Shown piece after piece: positions 1 through 8,470 of a stretch of 50,530 bases of DNA. Position 1 is the stretch's first letter. Every line of letters begins with the position of its first letter. The translations under genes and the position numbers were made by a program. The DNA comes from JAQUGA01 sp964521105 (GTDB taxonomy: Bacteria > Bacteroidota > Bacteroidia > Bacteroidales > WCHB1-69): positions 1-50,530 of the forward strand of contig CAZFPO010000012.1 in assembly GCA_964521105.1 (NCBI GenBank), read 5' to 3'. The notes beneath the pieces are model-generated. The model ran no database searches. It was not told where the DNA came from and saw only the letters and a program-made list of their open reading frames with translations.

Positions 1-286
1 ATATATTTCTTTTGTTCCCGATTTTCGTTAATTTTCATTGCTCATGTTTTTATAATAACACAATTTAGGTTTATTGCTTACATGTTTATTGTTTTTATCA
101 AAAAATCCACCACTCTACAAAATTATTGTTAGTCGCATGTTGCTTATTTTTAACTAAATACAAACCTCATGTGAAAATTTCAGTATTTTACAACTGTGTT
201 ATTGGAAATATAATCCTTTTAAACTAGCCAGTTTTATCAATCTTACCTCAACCTCATAACAATCTAAAAAATAGTTCTTGCATCTT

Positions 287-337
287 CCGTCTCGCCTACT
301 TCTCGGACTTCGAGCGGAGTCGAGAAGCTCCCGTCTC
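287..337. repeat. REP-like palindromic element
   Basis: Positions 299-309 (CTTCTCGGACT) pair with 318-327 (AGTCGAGAAG) with one bulged G, around the loop TCGAGCGG. The heptamer CCGTCTC occurs as a direct repeat on both sides (287-293 and 331-337). The element is far richer in G+C than its surroundings. It resembles small palindromic intergenic repeats of other genomes. Copy number elsewhere cannot be seen from this window. Confidence 0.5.
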
Positions 338-565
338 AATGATCGACGTCCGAATTCAAGTTTTTCAATCTCAAAAAAAACATTCATACCCTTTTTGTGT
401 GATTTCGCCATTTATTCGTATCATTAATGTGTAATTTCTCACATTTTTGGCACGAAACAAAAATAAGTATGATTTTTTTCCTTCACAGATTAATTCCATA
501 AATGATATTTTATCCTAAAACCTCATTGGAATTTTGTTTTTTCTTTTTTGCTGAAATATCAGCAT

Positions 566-592
566 AAAAAAAACAGCCCTAAAGCTGTTTTT
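566..592 (-). terminator. Rho-independent terminator of the lipoprotein gene
   Basis: Read on the minus strand, AAAAACAGC pairs with GCTGTTTTTTTT around a six-base loop and ends in a T-run. It lies 20 bases beyond the stop codon of the lipoprotein gene. Confidence 0.75.
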
Positions 593-611
593 AAGAAATT
601 ATAATGGTTCT

Positions 612-1031
612 TTAGTTTTTCTCAAAATTCAAATAATCAACCGAACCATCTCCTCCACTAATATGCTTGAGTTTAATGATGGAGGATGTTTTTTCCAAAA
701 TCTCCCAATCTTCATTTAGTTCGTCTAATGGCGATGTTGACCCAAAATTTAGAATTAATTTCGATTTACTATCATCATTTCCTGAACTCCAAGAGCCACT
801 ATAGCTTTGTGAATTTTTTGTTGCAGAAATTGTGTTATTGCTATTAAAAACGAAGGAATAACCGCTGTAATTGGAAGTTTTTGTGGTGCCATCTTCTTGA
901 AACAACGTGATTTTCCAATTTCCCTCTTTAATAATATCAGCAACGTTAGAATTATCATCTTTTTTGCATGAGCTAAACAAAACAAAGCTTACGAGAATAA
1001 AACTTATGGTTAGTATTTTTTTCATAATCAT
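612..1031 (-). CDS. Lipocalin-like lipoprotein
   Basis: A 139-residue protein with a lipoprotein signal peptide: basic MIMKK start, hydrophobic stretch, then lipobox FSSC with Cys at about residue 22, followed by KKDD. The mature part has alternating polar/hydrophobic beta-strand segments (GNWKITLFQEDG, YSFVFNSNNTISA, SGSWS, LILNF) typical of the small lipocalin-like lipoproteins that abound in Bacteroidota. It is likely periplasmic or outer-membrane anchored; the ligand is unknown. The second Met (MKK, two codons in) is an equally good start. It lies six bases downstream of the SOD gene and is followed by a terminator, so the two may be co-transcribed. Confidence 0.7.
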   Translation of the reverse strand: MIMKKILTISFILVSFVLFSSCKKDDNSNVADIIKEGNWKITLFQEDGTTKTSNYSGYSFVFNSNNTISATKNSQSYSGSWSSGNDDSKSKLILNFGSTSPLDELNEDWEILEKTSSIIKLKHISGGDGSVDYLNFEKN

Positions 1032-1037
1032 TTTTTT

Positions 1038-1841
1038 TTAGAATTTAAATTGTAATCCTTCAGCATAGAGTTCTTCTACTTTCTTCCAGTCGAGAACGTT
1101 CCAAAAAGTAGACACGTAATCTGGTCGTTTATTTTGAAATTTCAAATAGTAAGCATGTTCCCAAACATCTAAACCGATTATTGGAAAACCTTGTTTATCG
1201 GCAACATCCATAAAAGGATTGTCTTGATTTGGAGTAGAGCTGACAAACAATTTGCCATTTTTATCTACCGAAATCCAAGCCCAACCGCTTCCAAAGCGAG
1301 TTTTTGCAGCCGTTTCAAATTGAGTTTTAAACACATCAAACGATCCAAAATCACGGTTGATTGCTTCAGCTAATTTTCCAGAAGGTGAATTTTGAGGTTT
1401 CGGCGACATGATGTTCCAAAACAAGTGATGGTTAAAATATCCACCGCCATTATTTCGTATTACCATTGGCATAGAACTAATGTTTTTCATTAAGTCATAC
1501 AGCGACATTTCTGCTGCATTTTTATTATCTTTAATGGCAAGCATCAGATTGTCGTAATACGCTTTATGATGTTTTGAATAATGAATTTCCATGGTCATTT
1601 TGTCTATATGAGGCTCTAAAGCGTCATAAGCATAAGGTAATTCATAAAATTGTAAATTTTGAACTTTATTAGATAGAATATTCATAGTTGTAATTTTTTG
1701 TTGGTTATTAATTTGTGAAAATGCTTTTTGATTGTTTAAAAGAGTAAAAAAAAGTAATAAAATCACTACCGAAGTTAAACGCAACAACTGCTTTAAAATC
1801 AGTAAGTTTATAATTTGAATTTGAATATTTTTTGTTTTCAT
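1038..1841 (-). CDS. sodA: Superoxide dismutase, Mn type, with N-terminal export signal
   Basis: Dismutates superoxide to hydrogen peroxide and oxygen. The catalytic domain starts near residue 64 (FYELPYAYDALEP) and carries the metal-ligand motifs: His in MEIHYSKHH, His in FNHHLFWN, and Asp/His in LDVWEHAYY. GGGYFNHHLFW with STPNQDNPF follows the Mn-SOD pattern (Gly in the N-domain, Gln in the NQD loop) rather than the Fe-SOD one. About 60 extra N-terminal residues contain a hydrophobic segment (VVILLLFFTLL) ending near AFSQ, a plausible signal peptide, so the enzyme is predicted to be periplasmic. An internal Met at 1685 could give a cytosolic form. The lipoprotein gene follows six bases downstream. 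Confidence 0.93.
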   Translation of the reverse strand: MKTKNIQIQIINLLILKQLLRLTSVVILLLFFTLLNNQKAFSQINNQQKITTMNILSNKVQNLQFYELPYAYDALEPHIDKMTMEIHYSKHHKAYYDNLMLAIKDNKNAAEMSLYDLMKNISSMPMVIRNNGGGYFNHHLFWNIMSPKPQNSPSGKLAEAINRDFGSFDVFKTQFETAAKTRFGSGWAWISVDKNGKLFVSSTPNQDNPFMDVADKQGFPIIGLDVWEHAYYLKFQNKRPDYVSTFWNVLDWKKVEELYAEGLQFKF

Positions 1842-2024
1842 AATTTTGTATTTTATATCACACTAACGAAAATAATTTAGAAAAGTTCTTAATAACATCA
1901 TTGAATCTATTTATACCATTATAGATAACCTCTAAACTAACAAAAAATTAAAAGAAGCAAAAAACTCTTAATTATTGATTTTGTGTTTTTTAAGGGGTAT
2001 TAATTTAAAAAAAAAAGGAAATAA

Positions 2025-2055
2025 TTTGGAGGTACAGCAAAAATAAGTAACTTCG
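2025..2055 (+). promoter_or_regulatory. Promoter of korDABC
   Basis: TTTG at 2025-2028, a 19-base spacer, then TAACTTCG at 2048-2055. This is close to the Bacteroidota consensus TTTG-N17-23-TAnnTTTG. The implied 5' leader to korD is about 45 bases. Confidence 0.6.
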
Positions 2056-2107
2056 TCTCGAATAAATAGCAAAAAATAAAACAAAATATATAATAAAAAA
2101 AACAGAA

Positions 2108-2326
2108 ATGGCAGCAAAAGGAAGTATTGTAGTTGATATTGAGCATTGTAAAGGCTGTGGTGTATGTGTGCCAGTATGCCCTCAAAATGTAATAGCTCTA
2201 TCAAAAAAAGTAAATGGCAAAGGGTATAACTATTTGGAAATGACAACTGAAGACTGTACTGGATGTACAAACTGTGCAGTTGTATGTCCCGATGGAGTTA
2301 TAACCGTTTACAGAAAAAAATCGTAA
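2108..2326 (+). CDS. korD: 2-oxoacid:ferredoxin oxidoreductase, ferredoxin-type delta subunit
   Basis: A 72-residue protein with two [4Fe-4S] motifs, CKGCGVCVPVCP near residues 14-25 and CTGCTNCAVVCP near 51-62. It passes electrons from the TPP site of the Kor complex to ferredoxin. It is the first gene of a four-gene operon in the order delta, alpha, beta, gamma that is usual in Bacteroidota. korA follows after 26 bases. Cytoplasmic. Confidence 0.92.
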   Translation: MAAKGSIVVDIEHCKGCGVCVPVCPQNVIALSKKVNGKGYNYLEMTTEDCTGCTNCAVVCPDGVITVYRKKS

Positions 2327-2352
2327 ATAAAAACAAAAAAATATTCCAAAAA

Positions 2353-3435
2353 ATGAAAGAACTCAGGTTAATGAAAGGGAATGAGGCGGTTGCAGAAGCG
2401 GCAATACGCTATGGAGTAGACGGATATTTTGGCTACCCAATAACCCCTCAGTCCGAAATTCTCGAGCACTTAATGGTAGAAAAGCCATGGGAAAAAACAG
2501 GTATGGTTGTATTACAAGCCGAAAGTGAGGTTGCCTCCATAAACATGGTTTATGGTGGTGCAGCATGCGGGAAAAAAGTACTAACCACCTCATCAAGTCC
2601 AGGTATTAGTTTAATGCAAGAAGGCTTATCCTATATTGCAGGTGCCGAGTTACCATGTATAGTAGTAAATGTTGTTCGTGCTGGTCCCGGTTTAGGTACA
2701 ATTCAACCTTCGCAATGCGATTATTTCCAAACGGTAAAAGGTGGTGGACACGGCGATTATAAATTAATCACATTGGCACCATCGTCGGTACAAGAAATGT
2801 ATGATTTTGTAGGGTTAGCTTTCGACTTAGCATTCAAATATCGCAATCCAGCCATGATATTATCCGATGGTTTAATTGGACAGGTAATGGAAAAAGTTTA
2901 TCTTGATGACTACAAACCACGCTGGACTGATGAATATATAGCAAAAGAATTACCATGGGCAACTAATGGACGTGCAGGAACACGTGAACACAATATTATC
3001 ACTTCACTTGAACTTGATTCGCTCAAACAAGAGAAAGTAAATGAGCGTATTCAAGCAAAATATAAAATTTGTGAAGAGAATGAAGCAAAATATGAATTAA
3101 TTAATTGCGAAAATGCTGATTATTACTTTATCGCTTATGGTTCATCAGCACGTATTTGTCAAAAAGCCATTGAATTAGCAACAGAGGAAGGAATAAAAGT
3201 TGGTTTAATTCGCCCTATTACACTTTGGCCCTTCCCAAAACAAATAATTAAAGAATTAGGTCAAAAATCAAAAGGAATATTATCGGTTGAAATGAGTGCT
3301 GGACAAATGATTGAAGACATAAAATTAGCAACAGAATGTAGAGTAAAAGTTGAACATTTCGGACGTTTTGGTGGTGTAATTCACTCCCCATCTGAAGTGG
3401 TAAACGCATTAAAAACTAAAATTATTGGAGGATAA
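2353..3435 (+). CDS. korA: 2-oxoglutarate (2-oxoacid):ferredoxin oxidoreductase, alpha subunit
   Basis: A 360-residue subunit that, with KorB, decarboxylates a 2-oxoacid (probably 2-oxoglutarate) to the acyl-CoA, reducing ferredoxin. The start is ATG 2353 (MKELRLMKGNEAVAEAA), because the open frame further upstream overlaps korD. Family landmarks are GVDGYFGYPITPQSEI, then LQAESEVASINMVYGGAACG, TTSSSPGISLMQEG and the C-terminal transketolase-like part with GLIRPITLWPFP. The korB start lies three bases beyond the stop, indicating tight co-expression. 2-Oxoglutarate is preferred over pyruvate or isovalerate on operon architecture; the exact substrate is not proven by sequence. Confidence 0.92.
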   Translation: MKELRLMKGNEAVAEAAIRYGVDGYFGYPITPQSEILEHLMVEKPWEKTGMVVLQAESEVASINMVYGGAACGKKVLTTSSSPGISLMQEGLSYIAGAELPCIVVNVVRAGPGLGTIQPSQCDYFQTVKGGGHGDYKLITLAPSSVQEMYDFVGLAFDLAFKYRNPAMILSDGLIGQVMEKVYLDDYKPRWTDEYIAKELPWATNGRAGTREHNIITSLELDSLKQEKVNERIQAKYKICEENEAKYELINCENADYYFIAYGSSARICQKAIELATEEGIKVGLIRPITLWPFPKQIIKELGQKSKGILSVEMSAGQMIEDIKLATECRVKVEHFGRFGGVIHSPSEVVNALKTKIIGG

Positions 3436-3438
3436 ACC

Positions 3439-4218
3439 ATGGCTGATATGAAATTTGAAGACATCGTAAAACCTGAAAACTTGGTTTATAAAAAAACCGA
3501 AGTGTTAAATAACGCAGTAATGCATTATTGCCCCGGTTGTGGTCATGGAACAGTTCACCGAATTATTGCTGAAGTAATAGAAGAAATGGGCATTCAAGGA
3601 AATTGTGTTGCTATAGCTCCAGTAGGTTGTTCAGTAATTGCATATAATTATTTTAATGTTGATTTTCAACAAGCTGCACACGGACGTGCACCAGCACTAG
3701 CAACTGCTGTAAAAAGATTAATGCCCGACCGTTTTGTGTTTTCGTACCAAGGGGATGGTGATTTAGCAGCTATTGGTACTGCAGAAACAATTCATGCTTG
3801 CAATCGTGGAGAAAATATTACAATGATCTTTATCAATAATGGAATTTATGGAATGACTGGTGGACAAATGGCGCCTACCACATTGCCAAACATGAAATCA
3901 GCCACTTCTCCGTTTGGACGAGATGTTGAAATGATGGGCAATCCATTAAAGATGACCGAATTAGTTGCACAACTTCCGGGCACATGTTACGTAACACGTC
4001 AAGCTGTTCATACTCCTGCAAATGTTCGTAAAACAAAAAAAGCTATTCGTAAAGCATTCGAGTTACAAGAGAAAAAAATGGGAACCTCTTTTGTTGAAGT
4101 AGTTTCTAATTGTAATTCTGGGTGGAAAATGACTCCAGTTAATGCTAATAAATGGATGGAAGAAAATATGTTTCCTTTTTACCCACTTGGAGACATTAAA
4201 GTACCATCCGGAGAATAA
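3439..4218 (+). CDS. korB: 2-oxoglutarate (2-oxoacid):ferredoxin oxidoreductase, TPP-binding beta subunit
   Basis: A 259-residue subunit that binds thiamine pyrophosphate and an Fe-S cluster. CPGCGHGTVHRII near residues 31-43 gives cluster cysteines. The TPP/Mg motif is GDGDLAAIG followed by NNGIYGMTGGQMAPTT. A third conserved cysteine lies in VSNCNSGWKMTP. Together with KorA it forms the catalytic core that uses CoA and ferredoxin. It sits three bases after korA and 31 bases before korC. Confidence 0.93.
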   Translation: MADMKFEDIVKPENLVYKKTEVLNNAVMHYCPGCGHGTVHRIIAEVIEEMGIQGNCVAIAPVGCSVIAYNYFNVDFQQAAHGRAPALATAVKRLMPDRFVFSYQGDGDLAAIGTAETIHACNRGENITMIFINNGIYGMTGGQMAPTTLPNMKSATSPFGRDVEMMGNPLKMTELVAQLPGTCYVTRQAVHTPANVRKTKKAIRKAFELQEKKMGTSFVEVVSNCNSGWKMTPVNANKWMEENMFPFYPLGDIKVPSGE

Positions 4219-4249
4219 TTTTAGTTCGTAAATATAAAATTTGAAAATC

Positions 4250-4801
4250 ATGACAGAAGAAATAATTATTGCAGGTTTTGGTGGACAAGGTGTTCTTTCG
4301 ATGGGAAAAATACTAGCCTACTCAGGAGTTATGCAAGATAAAGAAGTAAGTTGGATGCCATCATACGGTCCCGAAATGAGAGGTGGAACATCTAACGTTA
4401 CCGTTATTATAAGCGATAACCGAATTAGCTCACCAACCTTAAACGAATATGATACAGCTATTATATTGAATCAACAATCAATGGACAAATTTGAAAAGTC
4501 AGTAAAAAAAGGAGGTCTTTTGATTTACGATCCAAACGGAATTACTCGTCATCCTGAAAGAAAAGACATCAATATTTATCAAATTGAAGCTGCTGACAAA
4601 GCATCAAAAATTGGTATTTTAAAATTATTCAACATGATTGTTTTAGGTGGATTTTTACAAATTAAACCAATTGTTGGGAAAGAATTCATCGAAAAAGGTT
4701 TACAAAAATCACTTCCTAAACGTCATCATGGCTTAATACCCGAAAATATCAAAGCGGTTGAAATTGGTAAAGAAATAGTTAAACCATATCACTTATTATA
4801 A
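4250..4801 (+). CDS. korC: 2-oxoglutarate (2-oxoacid):ferredoxin oxidoreductase, gamma subunit
   Basis: A 183-residue subunit with the family N-terminus IIIAGFGGQGVLSMGKIL and the MPSYGPEMRGGT motif typical of gamma subunits, which take part in CoA binding. ATG 4250 (MTEEIIIAG) is preferred over an upstream TTG at 4241. It is the last gene of the korDABC operon, and a strong terminator follows 20 bases after the stop. Confidence 0.92.
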   Translation: MTEEIIIAGFGGQGVLSMGKILAYSGVMQDKEVSWMPSYGPEMRGGTSNVTVIISDNRISSPTLNEYDTAIILNQQSMDKFEKSVKKGGLLIYDPNGITRHPERKDINIYQIEAADKASKIGILKLFNMIVLGGFLQIKPIVGKEFIEKGLQKSLPKRHHGLIPENIKAVEIGKEIVKPYHLL

Positions 4802-4821
4802 TTTTAATTACCATTTCAAAT

Positions 4822-4853
4822 AAAAAAACCAACACGAATGTGTTGGTTTTTTT
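4822..4853. terminator. Bidirectional terminator between korC and the EEP gene
   Basis: AAAAAAACCAACAC, loop GAAT, GTGTTGGTTTTTTT is a perfect hairpin with an A-run on one side and a T-run on the other. It can end both the kor operon (plus) and the convergent gene at 4880-6010 (minus). Confidence 0.85.
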
Positions 4854-4879
4854 ATGTTTTAAATCATCCCAATAACAAC

Positions 4880-6010
4880 TTATTCATTCACTGTCACAAC
4901 ACTGTCCGTCAGTATTTCGGCATTTAAACTATCCGCTTTAAATTTAAAATTCATAAGCAAAGGGTTATGATCTGACGAAGTAAAATCGTTAACTAAAACT
5001 CTCAAGGATAAACTTTCAATATTGGGTGAAATCACAAATGCGTCAATAATGGTAGTTTTCGTTTTTCCTTTTTCAAAAGGCATATCCACAAAGCGTTGTG
5101 TTGGTTCAGCATTTGGAAATACCCATGTCCAATCTGATGAAAACATAGTGTTGGGTATCGGTTGGTCTATGGCAACCATATTCCATGTTTTATCATATTT
5201 ATTTTGATTAAAACCTGGAGGATTTTGGTTCCAATCGCCACCAATTACAACATAGTTCCCTTTTTCGTATTCTTTGGCTGCGTATGTTTTAATCGTTTGT
5301 AATTCAATTGGCTTTAATTTATTTTCACTGTCAAATGCTGAATTGTGAATATTAATAATAACTAAATCCTTTTCTCCAATTTTAAAATGCGATGCAATAA
5401 AACATCTATCTAACATAAAAATTCGTTTCCACCAAGAAAAATTAACATCAAAAGCATTACGAGTAGCTTTATATGGTTTTCTATTAGAAAATGTAACCAT
5501 TCCTGACACTACTTTACCCATGGGTTTAAGAATTGGAACAGGTACAAAACTTACGTCATATGTTTTAGCAAAGCTATGATAATGGTTGTCTAATAGTGTT
5601 GAAAAAAGGTCTAATTCGTCTTGTTTAAAAGAGCGTTTAGCATCTCTATCAACCTCTTGTAATAAAATAAAATCAACATATTTATTCTGTTCAAGCACTT
5701 TGTACACATTATTTAAGTTTTTTTGATAATTTTCGGTAGTTGGCATAGTATTTTTTCCACCATCATAGAAAAAATCATCATCCTTTCCTAATCCACAATA
5801 ACCAATATTCCAAATTAATATCGAAAATTCATCTTGGTTATCAACTATTTCAGGCAGATTAGAAGATTTCGAAATTTCTAATTCCTCCTGTAGTTGTGGT
5901 TTATAATCGGTAAAGTATGCTATTGAAAAAATGGTAATAAAATAAATTAATATCAAAGCAACCAAACCAATAATTACATATAATATCATTTTTAGATGTT
6001 TTGTTTTCAT
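4880..6010 (-). CDS. Membrane-anchored endonuclease/exonuclease/phosphatase (EEP) family protein
   Basis: A 376-residue protein. An N-terminal hydrophobic segment (MILYVIIGLVALILIYFITIF, about residues 9-29) anchors it, with the catalytic domain probably outside the cytoplasm. EEP landmarks appear in order: FSILIWNIGYCG, FILLQEVDRDAKRS (metal-binding Glu), VIINIHNSAFDS, VVIGGDWNQNPPG (catalytic Asp/Asn), IIDAFVISPNI and SSDHNPLLMNF (catalytic Asp-His). The family includes Mg-dependent nucleases, sphingomyelinases and inositol phosphatases, and substrate cannot be chosen from sequence. It is transcribed alone. A -7-like box (6036-6043, TAATTTTG on minus) lies 26 bases upstream of the start, without a clear -33 element. 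Confidence 0.85.
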   Translation of the reverse strand: MKTKHLKMILYVIIGLVALILIYFITIFSIAYFTDYKPQLQEELEISKSSNLPEIVDNQDEFSILIWNIGYCGLGKDDDFFYDGGKNTMPTTENYQKNLNNVYKVLEQNKYVDFILLQEVDRDAKRSFKQDELDLFSTLLDNHYHSFAKTYDVSFVPVPILKPMGKVVSGMVTFSNRKPYKATRNAFDVNFSWWKRIFMLDRCFIASHFKIGEKDLVIINIHNSAFDSENKLKPIELQTIKTYAAKEYEKGNYVVIGGDWNQNPPGFNQNKYDKTWNMVAIDQPIPNTMFSSDWTWVFPNAEPTQRFVDMPFEKGKTKTTIIDAFVISPNIESLSLRVLVNDFTSSDHNPLLMNFKFKADSLNAEILTDSVVTVNE

Positions 6011-6235
6011 TTTTCGATTATTTATTTATTTTTTACAAAATTATAAAAATAAAATGAAATAATTATATAATATAAAAAGTGAAAATCAAAAAAAATCTTA
6101 ATACTTAATGTAACACAAATATATTAAATTACTTATTTAATTGATTTTCTGTTATTTAAGCTGTTTTTAAGTGTTAACAAAAAAAGATAGCTTAAGGGGA
6201 AATTCAAACCGAAAATATTTTTCGATATTATTTAT

Positions 6236-6243
6236 TAATTTTG
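6236..6243 (+). promoter_or_regulatory. Putative -7 box of the GH3-lysE operon
   Basis: TAATTTTG matches the Bacteroidota -7 consensus TAnnTTTG and lies 22 bases before the ATG. No clear TTTG -33 element is seen. Confidence 0.45.
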
Positions 6244-6265
6244 CCGAAACTTTTAAAAACAAATC

Positions 6266-7825
6266 ATGCCAATAGTAGGTTCAATTATAAAAAGAGGTAT
6301 CGCTTTAAGGAGCAATTTTCCGAATGAAATATTAAAAAGAAGAGTACGAAAAAGGAAACCCGGCAAAATTCAAGAAAAAGAATTAAAAAAACTTTTAAAA
6401 AGAGCTTCTGATACAGCCTTTGGAGAAAGGTTTGAATTTGAAAAAATTATCGATAGTAAAAACCTAATACAAGATTTTAAAAATTCGGTTCCAATTTATG
6501 ATTATAATTTGATTTATCAAGATTGGTGGTATCGCTCACTAAATGGCGAAAGCTATGTTTGTTGGCCTGGAAAAGTAAAATATTTTGCCTTAAGTTCGGG
6601 CACATCTGAAGCATCGAGTAAATATATTCCAGTTACTAAAGATATGATTTCGGCAATTAAGCGTGTTAGTGTACGTCAATTGCTTTCGTTAGCAAATTAT
6701 AATTTCCCTCCCGAATTTTTTGAAAAACCAACGCTAATGTTAGGAGGAAGTACTCATTTGCAATATAATGGGACATACTTTGCGGGCGATTTGTCGGGTA
6801 TAACTACAGGAAATTTACCATTTTGGTTTCAACATTTTTATAAACCTGGTATTAGAATTTCGCGTGAACGAGATTGGCAAACTAAACTTGAAGAAATAAT
6901 TAAAAATGCACCTAAATGGGATATTGGTGTTATAATTGGCGTGCCTGCTTGGTTCCAAATTCTTTTAGAAAAAATCATTGAACGTTATAACCTTAACAAC
7001 ATTCATGATTTATGGCCAAATTTATCAATTTTTGTTCATGGTGGAGTGGCATTTACCCCCTATAAAGCAAGTTTTGAAAAATTAATAGGGAAGCCTTTGA
7101 CATATATGGAAACATATTTGGCTTCTGAAGGTTTTTTAGCGTACCAAAGCAGACCTAATTCAAACTCGATGGAGTTGGTAATCGACAACAATATTTTTTA
7201 TGAATTTGTACCTTTTAACAGCGATAATTTTGATGAGGACTATAACATTAAACGAACTGCAACAACACTAACCATCGACCAAGTATTGGAAGGCGAAGAA
7301 TATGCTTTACTTATTTCTACCTGCTCGGGAGCTTGGAGATATTTGATTGGCGATACTATAAAATTTACATCAAAGGCATTTAATGAAATTGTTATTACTG
7401 GAAGAACCAAGCAATTTTTAAATTTATGTGGCGAGCACATGAGTGTTGAAAACATGACCCAAGCAATAAAGATGTTTGAAGATGAAATGAAAATTAGTGT
7501 TCGCGAGTTTACCGTAATTGGTTATAAACGCCCTGGTGGGTCAATGTTTGGACATAAATGGTACATTGGAACCGATTTGGATATTGACAATAAAATAGTT
7601 GCTGAAAAAATTGATGGGTATTTAAAAGTATTGAATGATGACTATCGAGTTGAACGTTTAGAAGCCGTTAAAGAAGTTTCGGCGGAAGTTCTTCCACTTA
7701 ATGTTTTTTACGACTGGCTGAAGAAACATGGCAAAGAAGGTGGTCAAGTGAAGTTTCCAAGAGTTTTAAAAGGGGAAAAAAGCACCGATTGGCAAGAATT
7801 TGTATCACAATTTTTAAAACAGTAA
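6266..7825 (+). CDS. GH3-family acyl acid-amido synthetase
   Basis: A 519-residue member of the GH3 (auxin-responsive promoter) family, in the ANL adenylating superfamily. In plants these enzymes adenylate a carboxylic acid and conjugate it to an amino acid. Visible landmarks are the ATP-binding loop LSSGTSEASSKYIPVT (about residues 110-125), the YLASEG motif near residue 285, YLIGDTIKFT, and the hinge/C-terminal VITGRTKQFLNLCGEHMS. Length is normal for bacterial members, whose substrates are mostly unknown. The lysE-type exporter starts six bases after the stop, so the two are almost certainly co-translated. This suggests that an amino-acid conjugate or an amino acid is exported. Confidence 0.88.
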   Translation: MPIVGSIIKRGIALRSNFPNEILKRRVRKRKPGKIQEKELKKLLKRASDTAFGERFEFEKIIDSKNLIQDFKNSVPIYDYNLIYQDWWYRSLNGESYVCWPGKVKYFALSSGTSEASSKYIPVTKDMISAIKRVSVRQLLSLANYNFPPEFFEKPTLMLGGSTHLQYNGTYFAGDLSGITTGNLPFWFQHFYKPGIRISRERDWQTKLEEIIKNAPKWDIGVIIGVPAWFQILLEKIIERYNLNNIHDLWPNLSIFVHGGVAFTPYKASFEKLIGKPLTYMETYLASEGFLAYQSRPNSNSMELVIDNNIFYEFVPFNSDNFDEDYNIKRTATTLTIDQVLEGEEYALLISTCSGAWRYLIGDTIKFTSKAFNEIVITGRTKQFLNLCGEHMSVENMTQAIKMFEDEMKISVREFTVIGYKRPGGSMFGHKWYIGTDLDIDNKIVAEKIDGYLKVLNDDYRVERLEAVKEVSAEVLPLNVFYDWLKKHGKEGGQVKFPRVLKGEKSTDWQEFVSQFLKQ

Positions 7826-7831
7826 TTATTT

Positions 7832-8470
7832 ATGCTTAATGCAATTATTGAAGGCGTAATTTTAGGTTTTACCCTAGCATTTTTGGTAGGACCAGCTTTC
7901 TTTTCCTTAATTCAAACAAGTATAAGTAGAGGCATGTCTGCGGGTGTTCAATTCGCTTTTGGAATCGCTTTAAGCGATATTACTCTAATATCACTAACCT
8001 CTATTGGTGTAACACAAATTGTAAATAGTCCAACTTTTCAATTATTTTTTGGTTTAATTGGTAGCATCGTCCTTGTTTCGTTTGGTGTATATACCTATTT
8101 AAAAAAAGTTATAATTCAACATGCCAAAGACATAAACATTCACGTAAAAAACTCACATCCTGCTATTTATATTTTAAAAGGATTTGTCTTGAACTTTGCA
8201 AACCCATTTGTGTGGATTTTTTGGCTCACAATTGCAGTTACTCTAAATGCTAGAGCCGAATCAATGAACAATTATATAATCTTCTTTATTGGAACCATTG
8301 TTACGGTTTTCTCAACCGACATTTTAAAATGTTTTATTGCCGGCAAAATAAAATTTTTTTTATCGAATAAAACGATGTTTATTATCAATCGAATTGTTGG
8401 AATTATATTGATAATTTTTGGATTTGTTTTGTTGATTCGTGTAATTTTAAATAACTATCCTCTAATGTAA
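7832..8470 (+). CDS. LysE-family amino-acid exporter
   Basis: A 212-residue inner-membrane protein with about six hydrophobic segments. The family start is FTLAFLVGPAFFSLIQTSISRG, where the GPAFF motif matches the conserved LysE/RhtB N-terminus. The FANPFVWIFW motif in the middle (about residues 120-129) is also typical. Substrates of the family are amino acids and derivatives. It lies six bases downstream of the GH3 gene. Its 3' end overlaps the convergent thpR by nine bases. Confidence 0.87.
   Translation: MLNAIIEGVILGFTLAFLVGPAFFSLIQTSISRGMSAGVQFAFGIALSDITLISLTSIGVTQIVNSPTFQLFFGLIGSIVLVSFGVYTYLKKVIIQHAKDINIHVKNSHPAIYILKGFVLNFANPFVWIFWLTIAVTLNARAESMNNYIIFFIGTIVTVFSTDILKCFIAGKIKFFLSNKTMFIINRIVGIILIIFGFVLLIRVILNNYPLM

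Larger units (their letters stand above)
1..611. other. Non-coding stretch before the first gene
   Basis: No convincing gene is seen in these first 600 bases. The sequence is very AT-rich apart from a GC-rich palindromic island at about 287-337 and a terminator at 566-592, both listed separately. A 70-codon minus-strand open frame (199-411) runs through the palindrome and has no recognisable domain, so it is not called. Confidence 0.6.

Noticed and set aside
199..411. 70-codon minus-strand open frame near the window start
   Set aside because: It crosses the palindromic repeat, has no domain and no supporting promoter or ribosome-binding signal.
2263..2352. Longer korA start upstream
   Set aside because: It would overlap korD by 64 bases. 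The family N-terminus begins at ATG 2353.
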